Shown: positions 30,475 through 36,524 of the stretch, piece after piece
How positions within the stretch are numbered: position 1 is the stretch's first letter
Layout of the letters: each line of letters begins with the position of its first letter
Source of the DNA: DSOT01 sp052386775
GTDB lineage: Bacteria; Pseudomonadota; Gammaproteobacteria; Burkholderiales; SG8-41
Direction: 5' to 3'
Assembly (NCBI GenBank): GCA_052386775.1
Contig: JBQTJV010000063.1
Coordinates: 1 to 36,524, forward strand
DNA length: 36,524 bases
The notes under the pieces: model-generated
Databases searched by the model: none
What the model was told of the DNA's origin: nothing
What the model saw: only the letters and a program-made list of their open reading frames with translations
Position numbers and translations under genes: made by a program

Positions 30475-31818
30475 TCAGTTCGGCTTTGGAGCGGCCGCGG
30501 GCGCGTCGCCGGCGACCACAACCGTGACCATGCGCTCCGGGTCGATGCGCCGCGAGAAGGCGTTGCGGATGTCGACCACAGTCACTTTTTCGACGTTCTT
30601 GGTGTAGTCGTCAAGATAGGTCAGCGGCAGCCGGTAGAACCCGATGATCCCGAGATAGCCGTGTATGTCGCGGTTGCTGTCGATGCGCAGCGGAAAGCCG
30701 CCGATGATGTTCTTCTTCGCGGCAGCAAGCTCGTCTTCGGTCGGCCCGCGGGCGAGGAACTCACGCAGGATGGCTCGCGTCACATCGAGCGCCTGCTGCA
30801 CCTGGTCGCGCGCGGTCTGCAGGCCGATCGTGAACGGTCCCGGGCGCTGCAGCGGAGTGAAGTAGCTGTAGGCTGAATAGGCGAGTCCGCGCTTGCTGCG
30901 TACTTCTTCAAGGAGACGCGAGACGAAACCGCCGCCACCGAGAATATGGTTGCCCACGACCAGCGGGAAATAATCAGGATCATGACGGCTGATCCCCGGT
31001 GCCCCGATGAGGATATGGCTCTGCGTCGCCGGGTGCGGAATGATGCTGGTCTGCGCCGCCGCCACCGGCGGCACGGGCGGCAGATCGGCTTGCGTGCCGC
31101 CGGCACGCGGCAGCGCCGCAGTCAGTTGCTCCGCGATGCGTTCCGCTTCGGTCCGCGCCAGATCACCCACGATCGCAACGACTGCGCGGTCGCCGACATA
31201 CTGGCGGCGATGAAATTCGACGAGATCCTGCCGGGTGAGCTTCTGTATCGTCGGTATCTCGCCGGTACTGCGATGGGCATAGGGATGATCGCGATAGAGC
31301 ATCCGATGGAACGTCCTGCCGGCGATGGTATCGGGCCTGGTGTCCGCTTCCTTGAGCGCGGCCACGAGCCGCGCCTTCTCCCGCTCCAGGACTTCCGCGG
31401 GAAATACCGGCCGCTGCAGGAGCCGCGCCAGGATGTCCAGCGCCCGCGTGCGCTCCTCGCGGCTCGACAGCGTCCTCAATGACAATCCCGCGCGATCGGT
31501 ATTGAACGCCCCGCCGAGCTGCGCACCGACATCCGCGATGCCGCGGGCGATTTCATCCTCGTTCATGCCGTCGGCGCCCAGCTGCAGCAAGCGGTGCGTC
31601 ATGCTCGCCGTGCCCGATTTCTGGTCGCTGTCGTAGGCTGCGCCGGCCGGAAACTCGACGCTGATATCCACCATCGGCAGGTCGTGGTTTTCCACGAAGT
31701 AGACCCGGGCACCCCCCGGCGTCTGCCAGTGTTGTATGGGCAGTATGGCGCGCGCCGGCGTCGTCGCAAGCAGCAGCAGAACGGCCAGCAGCCAGCGGGT
31801 CGGTTGCTTAGCGGCCAT
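30475..31818 (-). CDS. M16-family peptidase-like protein lacking the zinc motif
   Basis: This 447-residue protein has a signal peptide (MAAKQPTRWLLAVLLLLATT, cleavage near ARA) and two M16 domains. Where active M16 enzymes have HxxEH it has MTHRLLQLG, so it cannot bind zinc in the usual way. It keeps the substrate-binding Arg/Tyr region EVRSKRGLAYSAYSYF in the second half. It is likely the non-catalytic partner of the next gene in a periplasmic heterodimer. ATG 31818 overlaps that gene by 11 bp. Confidence 0.9.
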   Translation of the reverse strand: MAAKQPTRWLLAVLLLLATTPARAILPIQHWQTPGGARVYFVENHDLPMVDISVEFPAGAAYDSDQKSGTASMTHRLLQLGADGMNEDEIARGIADVGAQLGGAFNTDRAGLSLRTLSSREERTRALDILARLLQRPVFPAEVLEREKARLVAALKEADTRPDTIAGRTFHRMLYRDHPYAHRSTGEIPTIQKLTRQDLVEFHRRQYVGDRAVVAIVGDLARTEAERIAEQLTAALPRAGGTQADLPPVPPVAAAQTSIIPHPATQSHILIGAPGISRHDPDYFPLVVGNHILGGGGFVSRLLEEVRSKRGLAYSAYSYFTPLQRPGPFTIGLQTARDQVQQALDVTRAILREFLARGPTEDELAAAKKNIIGGFPLRIDSNRDIHGYLGIIGFYRLPLTYLDDYTKNVEKVTVVDIRNAFSRRIDPERMVTVVVAGDAPAAAPKPN

Positions 31819-33196
31819 GGCGTGCTCCGGGCGGCGGCGCAAACGCCTTGCGTCCCTCCAAAGGCTGCGGATCGAGATACGCTACGGTAAGCTGGTCGTC
31901 GCCAAAATACTTGCGCGCGACTTCCTGAACCTGCGCCGGCGTCACCTGCTTCAGCTTCTCCAGCATCACGTCCGGCGTCTTGTACGACAACCCGGACATC
32001 TCCATCGACCCCATCTGTCGCGCCTGGAAAAACATCGAATCGCGCTGATAGACGTGCGCCGCGACCACTTGCGCCCGTATGCGTTTCAGTTCGTCTTCGC
32101 TGACCCCTTCAGCGGCCACCTTGCGCACTTCTCGCCGCAGCGCCTCTTCGAGCTGCGCAGCCGTCCTGCCGTCGCTCGGCACGCCGTCGAGATAAAACAT
32201 CGCCGGCCCGTGGCCTATGCCGTCATAGCTGGCGCCCGCCGAGTTGGCGAGCCGCTCGGTGCGGACCAGCGTGCGCGGAAACCGCGCCGCATCGTTGCCG
32301 TCCAGCACGTTGGCCAGCATTTCCAGCGCGTAGGGCTCCCAGTCCTGGTGCGGATCGCGCAGCGCAGGCACGCGATAGGCCATCAGCACGTACGGCAATT
32401 CGGCGGGCGCCTTCACCGTCAAGCGCTTGAGCCCGAGCTGCGGCGGCTCATCCTGCGGTTTTCGGGCGGGTAGCGCTTTGGGCTGGTGCTTGCCGAAGTA
32501 TGTTTCGGCAAGCGTGAAGACCTCCTCGGGTTTCACATCGCCGACCACCACCAGTATCGCGTTGTTCGGCGAGTACCAGGTTTCGTAGAATGCACGCGCA
32601 TCCTCGACCCGCATGTGTTCGATGTCGCTCATCCAGCCGATGACGGGATGACGATACGGGTGGGCCATGAGCGCGGTTGCCATGAGCCGTTCGTAGACCA
32701 GCGCGCGGGGCCGGTCGTCGGTGCGCCATCGGCGCTCCTCCATCACCACGCGCGCTTCCCTCCTGAACTCCTCTTCCGAGAGCACAAGGTTGGCCATCCG
32801 ATCGGCCTCGAGCCGCAACGCGAGCGGCAACTGGGACTTGTGCAGCGTCTGAAAGTAACCGGTGTAGTCGCGCCCGGTGAAAGCGTTCTCGCGTCCGCCC
32901 GCCCCCGCGATGATGCGCGAGAATTCTCCGGAAGCCACCTCTTTCGTACCCTTGAACATCATGTGCTCGAGCACATGCGCCACCCCGGTTGTGCCGTTCA
33001 CTTCGTCGACGCTGCCGATGCGGTACCAGACCATCGAGACGACGACGGGCGCGCGATGGTCGGACTTCACGATGACACGCATTCCATTTGAAAGCGCATG
33101 TTCCACCGCCGCCGTGGCCGCTGCCACCGCGTTTGCGGTGACGATGCAGGCCGCTACTGCGGCGAGGAACGCTTGCGTACGCAGAACGATTCGCAC
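31808..33196 (-). CDS. M16-family zinc metallopeptidase, catalytic subunit
   Basis: This 462-residue protein has a signal peptide (VRIVLRTQAFLAAVAACIVT) and the zinc motif HVLEH at about residues 74-78, with the third ligand in RVVMEERRW about 75 residues on. The Arg/Tyr region of its second half is changed (RTERLANSAGASYDG). GTG 33196 is chosen because the signal peptide follows directly and a TACAAT -10-like element (33233-33238) lies upstream. ATG 33259 would add 21 hydrophilic residues. The gene is divergent from ftsY; a product in the periplasm is inferred. Confidence 0.92.
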   Translation of the reverse strand: MRIVLRTQAFLAAVAACIVTANAVAAATAAVEHALSNGMRVIVKSDHRAPVVVSMVWYRIGSVDEVNGTTGVAHVLEHMMFKGTKEVASGEFSRIIAGAGGRENAFTGRDYTGYFQTLHKSQLPLALRLEADRMANLVLSEEEFRREARVVMEERRWRTDDRPRALVYERLMATALMAHPYRHPVIGWMSDIEHMRVEDARAFYETWYSPNNAILVVVGDVKPEEVFTLAETYFGKHQPKALPARKPQDEPPQLGLKRLTVKAPAELPYVLMAYRVPALRDPHQDWEPYALEMLANVLDGNDAARFPRTLVRTERLANSAGASYDGIGHGPAMFYLDGVPSDGRTAAQLEEALRREVRKVAAEGVSEDELKRIRAQVVAAHVYQRDSMFFQARQMGSMEMSGLSYKTPDVMLEKLKQVTPAQVQEVARKYFGDDQLTVAYLDPQPLEGRKAFAPPPGARHGR

Positions 33197-33317
33197 AGTG
33201 TTCTCGATTGAAGATGATCGGTTTGGAGTAGAATTGTAGCCGTTTGCGTCGCGCTCCATCCTGTCCCGCGCAACGCACTTTTCTTTGCTTCCTCTGGAGC
33301 TTCCGACTACTTTCGGC

Positions 33318-34265
33318 ATGTTAAGTTTCCTCAAGGGCCGCAGCGAAGGCGAGAACGGAGGCTGGCTCGATCGCCTGAAACAGGGCCTTGCCAAGACTCG
33401 CCAGCAGTTGAACACCCAGCTTTCCGGCCTTTTCAGCCCGGGCCGCAAGCTGGACGAGGAATTGTACGACGAACTGGAGACGGTGCTGCTCGTTGCGGAC
33501 GTCGGGGTATCTGCGACCGACGATCTTCTCGCGACGCTGCGCGCGCGCGCCCGGCGCGAGGGCTTCACCGAGGCGCAGCAACTCAAATCAGCGCTTCGCG
33601 AGGCGCTGCTCGACCTGCTGCGGCCGATCGCAGTGCCGCTCGACATCAGCAGGCATCGCCCCTTCGTGATCATGCTCGCCGGCGTCAACGGTGCGGGCAA
33701 GACCACCTCGATCGGAAAGCTGGCGAGCTATTATCAGCGACAGGGCAAGAAGGTACTGCTCGCGGCGGGCGACACCTTTCGCGCCGCTGCACGCGAACAG
33801 TTGCTGGTATGGGGAGAGCGCAACAACGTGGCTGTGATCGCGCAGCAATCCGGGGATGCGGCGGCCGTCATCTACGATGCCATCGCGGCCGCGCTGGCGC
33901 GCAACATCGACATCGTGCTGGCCGACACCGCCGGACGCCTTCCCACCCAATTGCATCTCATGGAAGAGATAAAAAAGGTGAAGCGGGTGATCGCCAAGGC
34001 CCTGCCGGGCGCGCCGCATGAGGTGCTGCTGGTGCTCGACGCCAACACGGGGCAAAACGCCCTCAACCAGGTGAAGGCCTTCGATGACGCGCTCGGGGTA
34101 ACGGGCTTGGTGCTGACCAAGCTCGACGGTACCGCGCGCGGCGGCGTCATCGCTGCCATCGCCCGCCAGAAGCTCATCCCGTTGCGCTTTATCGGCGTCG
34201 GCGAAACGCTGGACGATCTGCGCCCCTTTGCCGCCGAGGACTTCGTCGATGCGCTGCTCGACTGA
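33318..34265 (+). CDS. ftsY: signal recognition particle receptor FtsY
   Basis: FtsY is the SRP receptor GTPase that docks ribosome-SRP complexes at the membrane. With ATG 33318 the protein has 315 residues and only a short basic N-terminus (MLSFLKGRSE) instead of the long acidic A domain of E. coli. The N domain occupies about residues 20-105. The G domain has GVNGAGKTTS (G1), DTFRAAAREQL, DTAGRLPT (G3), TKLDGTARGG (G4), and GVGETLDDLRPF at the end. A TTG at 33285 extends the frame but is less likely. It is followed by ftsE after 32 bp. Confidence 0.96.
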   Translation: MLSFLKGRSEGENGGWLDRLKQGLAKTRQQLNTQLSGLFSPGRKLDEELYDELETVLLVADVGVSATDDLLATLRARARREGFTEAQQLKSALREALLDLLRPIAVPLDISRHRPFVIMLAGVNGAGKTTSIGKLASYYQRQGKKVLLAAGDTFRAAAREQLLVWGERNNVAVIAQQSGDAAAVIYDAIAAALARNIDIVLADTAGRLPTQLHLMEEIKKVKRVIAKALPGAPHEVLLVLDANTGQNALNQVKAFDDALGVTGLVLTKLDGTARGGVIAAIARQKLIPLRFIGVGETLDDLRPFAAEDFVDALLD

Positions 34266-34277
34266 GAGGGACGGTCG

Positions 34278-34301
34278 ATGCCCCGATTGCTGCGCGAATG
34301 A
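34278..34301 (+). other. 7-codon mini-ORF overlapping the ftsE start
   Basis: ATG 34278, preceded by GAGAGGGA, opens a 7-codon frame (MPRLLRE) whose TGA overlaps the ftsE ATG (ATGA, 34298-34301). The ftsE start has no Shine-Dalgarno sequence of its own. Translational coupling through this leader is possible but unproven. Confidence 0.3.
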
Positions 34302-34972
34302 TCTCGTTCAGCCGCGTTCATAAGCGCTATCCCCAGGGCTACGAAGCGCTCAAGGACGTCTCTTTCACCATTGCCGACGGTGAAATGGTGTTCATCACGG
34401 GCCATTCCGGCGCCGGCAAGAGCACGCTTCTGAAGCTGCTCGCGGCGATCGAGCGGCCGACCAGCGGCACGGTGATCGTCAACGGCCAGAACGTGGGCAC
34501 GTTGAGACCGCGCGCCATTCCCTTCCTGCGCCGCAATCTCGGACTCAATTTCCAGGATCACAAGCTGCTGTTCGACCGCAACGTGTTCGACAACGTCGCG
34601 TTGCCGCTCCATATCATTGGCTATGAGCGACGCGAGGCGGCGCGGCGCGTGCGCGCGGCCCTGGACAAAGTCGGCTTGCTCCCCAAGGAGAAGGTTTTTC
34701 CCATCACGCTCTCGGGAGGCGAACAGCAGCGGCTCGCCATCGCGCGCGCCATCGTGCACCGTCCGTCTCTGCTCCTTGCCGATGAGCCGACCGGCAATCT
34801 CGACGCCGACTACGGCGGGCAACTGGGCGAGCTGTTCAGGTCGTTCAATCAAGTGGGCGTGACCGTGGTGATCGCCACGCACGACCAGCAGCTGGCGGCA
34901 CGGCTCGAGCCGCGCGTGGTGGCGCTGCGCAACGGCGCGCTGGTCACCGCCCCGACTGCGGCGGCGGCATGA
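34298..34972 (+). CDS. ftsE: cell division ATP-binding protein FtsE
   Basis: FtsE is the ATPase of the FtsEX complex, which activates septal peptidoglycan amidases. The protein has 224 residues. Walker A is GHSGAGKSTLLKL, the Q-loop is near LNFQDHKLLFDRNVF (the FtsE-typical QDHKLL), the signature is LSGGEQQRLAIARA, and Walker B is LLADEPTGNLD. It overlaps ftsX by 4 bp. The ftsY-ftsE-ftsX-rpoH order is conserved. Confidence 0.97.
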   Translation: MISFSRVHKRYPQGYEALKDVSFTIADGEMVFITGHSGAGKSTLLKLLAAIERPTSGTVIVNGQNVGTLRPRAIPFLRRNLGLNFQDHKLLFDRNVFDNVALPLHIIGYERREAARRVRAALDKVGLLPKEKVFPITLSGGEQQRLAIARAIVHRPSLLLADEPTGNLDADYGGQLGELFRSFNQVGVTVVIATHDQQLAARLEPRVVALRNGALVTAPTAAAA

Positions 34973-35877
34973 GCGTCTGGCTCTCACAGCATTTCCGAAC
35001 GATCGGCGCCACGCTGGGAAAGCTGGCGCGGGCGCCGCTGGCCAATCTGCTCAATGCGATCGTGATCGGCGTGGCACTCGCGTTCCCCGCAGCGTTTCAC
35101 GTGCTGCTGTCCAATCTGCAAACGCTGACACAGCAGGTGTTGGCGGCGCCCCAGCTTTCGGTGTTTGTTGCGCGCACCGCCGGCGCAGCCGAGGCGGCGC
35201 GCATCAAAGCGCGGCTGGATCAGCACCCGCAAGTCCGCAAGTATCGATACATTCCGCGCAGCGAGGCTTTGAAGGAGTTGCGCGCCAGCACCGGGCTCGC
35301 GGACGTGATCGACAGCCTCGAACGCAATCCCCTGCCCGACACGTTCGTCGTGGACGCGACCGAAACCGGCGCCCAGTCCCTCGATGCGCTGCGGGACGAG
35401 ATCGCGCGCTGGCCCGGCGTAGAGCAGGTCCAGCTCGACTCGAGATGGGCGCAGCGGCTGGAAGCCTTGCTCTATCTCGGCCGCTTGGTGGTACTGTTGT
35501 TGGGGGCGTTGCTCGGCTTCGCGCTGATCGCGGTGACTTTCAACACCATCCGACTGCAGGTCCTCACGCAGCGCGATGAAATCGAGGTATCGCGACTGTT
35601 CGGCGCCACGCACGCCTTCATCCGGCGGCCCTTCCTGTATTTCGGCACCTTCACCGGTCTTGCAGGAGGCCTAGCGGCGTGGGGCATCGTGCTCGCCGGC
35701 GGCTACCTGTTCAACGACGGCCTTGCCGAAGTCTCCAGGGTGTACGGGATCGCGATACGCCTTGAGCCCATCGCCGCGGGGGACGGCGCCAGTCTGCTCG
35801 GGTTTGCGGCCGGGCTGGGATGGCTGGGCGCGTGGCTGTCGGTCAACCGTCACCTTGCCGCCACCGGCCCTTCGTAG
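34969..35877 (+). CDS. ftsX: cell division protein FtsX
   Basis: FtsX is the membrane partner of FtsE. The protein has 302 residues and four transmembrane helices: one near residues 25-50 and three in the C-terminal half (about 165-295). A large periplasmic loop between the first two (about 50-160) would contact the amidase activator EnvC-like protein. The motif LFGATHAFIRRPFLYFG is typical of the family. It starts at ATG 34969, coupled to ftsE by ATGA. Confidence 0.96.
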   Translation: MSVWLSQHFRTIGATLGKLARAPLANLLNAIVIGVALAFPAAFHVLLSNLQTLTQQVLAAPQLSVFVARTAGAAEAARIKARLDQHPQVRKYRYIPRSEALKELRASTGLADVIDSLERNPLPDTFVVDATETGAQSLDALRDEIARWPGVEQVQLDSRWAQRLEALLYLGRLVVLLLGALLGFALIAVTFNTIRLQVLTQRDEIEVSRLFGATHAFIRRPFLYFGTFTGLAGGLAAWGIVLAGGYLFNDGLAEVSRVYGIAIRLEPIAAGDGASLLGFAAGLGWLGAWLSVNRHLAATGPS

Positions 35878-35948
35878 ACGTAAGCGATTGTTGTGTAATG
35901 GTTTAGTGGCGCCTCCACAGCCCCTGGCAGCGGAACTTTACAGGGCTG

Positions 35949-35978
35949 TTGGCACTCTCATACCTTGAGTGCTAAACT
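35949..35978 (+). promoter_or_regulatory. CIRCE element (HrcA operator) overlapping a candidate rpoH promoter
   Basis: TTGGCACTC (35949-35957), a 9-base spacer, and GAGTGCTAA (35967-35975) match the CIRCE consensus TTAGCACTC-N9-GAGTGCTAA in 17 of 18 fixed positions. A candidate promoter uses the same bases: TTGGCA (35949-35954) as -35, and TAAACT (35973-35978), preceded by TG as an extended -10, 18 bp apart. HrcA binding here would block RNA polymerase. It is 25 bp upstream of rpoH, whose ribosome binding site is GGGAGG ending at 35995. Confidence 0.8.
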
Positions 35979-36000
35979 CATCGCATAACGGGAGGCAACC

Positions 36001-36524
36001 ATGAGCAGCTTGGCATTATCCCTGCCGTCGGTCACCGGCAGCCTGGAAAGCTATATCCGGGCGGTCAATACGTTTCCGATCCTGACTCAGGCTCAGGAGG
36101 TCGAGTACGCGCGCCGCTATCACCGCGACGACGATCTGGAGGCCGCGCGGCAACTGGTGCTGTCGCATCTCCGTGTCGTGGTGGCGATTGCCCGCGGCTA
36201 TACCGGTTACGGTCTGCCGCAGGCCGACCTGATCCAGGAGGGCAATATCGGGCTCATGAAGGCGGTTAAGCGCTTCGACCCCGAACGCGGAGTGCGCCTA
36301 GTTTCCTTTGCCGTGCATTGGATCCGGGCCGAGATCCATGAATTCATCCTTCGCAACTGGCGCATCGTGAAGGTTGCGACCACCAAGGCGCAGCGCAAGC
36401 TGTTCTTCAATTTGCGCAGCATGAAGACGCACAGCGGCAGCCTGCATGCCGACGAAATCCGCGAAATCGCGCGCGATCTGAATGTGAAGCCGGAAGAAGT
36501 GATCGAAATGGAATCCCGCATGGG
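36001..36524 (+). CDS. rpoH: RNA polymerase sigma factor RpoH (sigma-32), 5' part
   Basis: The gene begins at ATG 36001 after GGGAGGCAACC and runs off the window; 174 codons are visible. Region 1.2-2 is clear: LVLSHLRVVVAIARGYTGYG, QADLIQEGNIGLMKAVKRFD, VSFAVHWIRAEIHEFILRNW. The RpoH box QRKLFFNLR, diagnostic of heat-shock sigma factors, follows. RpoH directs heat-shock gene transcription. A CIRCE element lies directly upstream, suggesting control by the HrcA repressor. Confidence 0.96.
   Translation, partial: MSSLALSLPSVTGSLESYIRAVNTFPILTQAQEVEYARRYHRDDDLEAARQLVLSHLRVVVAIARGYTGYGLPQADLIQEGNIGLMKAVKRFDPERGVRLVSFAVHWIRAEIHEFILRNWRIVKVATTKAQRKLFFNLRSMKTHSGSLHADEIREIARDLNVKPEEVIEMESRM

Noticed and set aside
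35917..35948. Imperfect hairpin CAGCCCCTG…CAGGGCTG after ftsX
   Set aside because: The stem has a bulge and no T-run, so it is not a convincing terminator for ftsX.
35937..35966. Alternative rpoH promoter TTTACA / TACCTT
   Set aside because: The -35 is good but the -10 matches only three of six; the CIRCE-embedded pair with an extended -10 is better, though both could be used.
1..36524. CRISPR arrays, complete insertion sequences, toxin-antitoxin pairs or a recognisable defence operon
   Set aside because: I found no repeated spacers, no paired terminal repeats around a transposase and no known defence domains anywhere in the window.

Overview
The window is high-GC proteobacterial DNA and almost certainly betaproteobacterial. 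The gene order ruvC-ruvA-ruvB-ybgC-tolQ-tolR-tolA-tolB-pal-cpoB-queC, the block lolB-ispE-tRNA-Gln-prs-rplY-(GNAT)-pth-ychF, the block rsmD-M16-M16-ftsY-ftsE-ftsX-rpoH and a DUF1840 gene are all characteristic of that class. I cannot name a genus from sequence alone.

Layout. (1) Positions 1-2735 look like the decayed end of an integrative element next to the 3' end of tRNA-Lys(TTT). It holds a sensor histidine kinase gene with an in-frame stop, an excisionase-like helix-turn-helix gene split by about 450 bp of foreign sequence, and a tyrosine recombinase with a frameshift. (2) 2736-4062 holds tRNA-Lys with a good promoter and a YeeE/TsuA-type sulfur-compound transporter behind an ATTAG-N6-CTAAT operator. 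(3) 4063-12900 is a long leftward run: yebC, ruvC, ruvA, ruvB, ybgC, tolQ, tolR, tolA, tolB, pal, cpoB, queC. It covers Holliday-junction processing, the Tol-Pal envelope machine and queuosine precursor synthesis. (4) 12968-15788 reads rightward: a HerA-like/DUF853 ATPase, an EamA transporter and a DUF1840 protein. (5) 15832-24163 reads leftward: a GAF protein, ychF, pth, a GNAT acetyltransferase, rplY, prs, tRNA-Gln, ispE, lolB and a TPR lipoprotein. (6) 24303-29102 reads rightward: a four-gene gliding-type ABC module (ATPase, permease, GldG-like, DUF4340) followed by mutM. (7) 29136-33196 reads leftward: ferredoxin, coaD, rsmD and two M16 peptidase-family genes. (8) 33318-36524 reads rightward: ftsY, ftsE, ftsX and the start of rpoH (sigma-32), cut by the window end.

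Most of the window is ordinary housekeeping DNA with tight, often 4-bp overlapping, translationally coupled genes. The points that most repay a second look are a near-perfect CIRCE (HrcA operator) wrapped around a candidate rpoH promoter, an apparent ATT start codon for ruvC, the sulfide-repressor-like operator at the YeeE gene, and the layered damage in the tRNA-Lys element. I did not find a CRISPR array, a complete insertion sequence or a clearly new defence system. The only sequence I cannot assign to a family is the roughly 450-bp insert in the helix-turn-helix gene.
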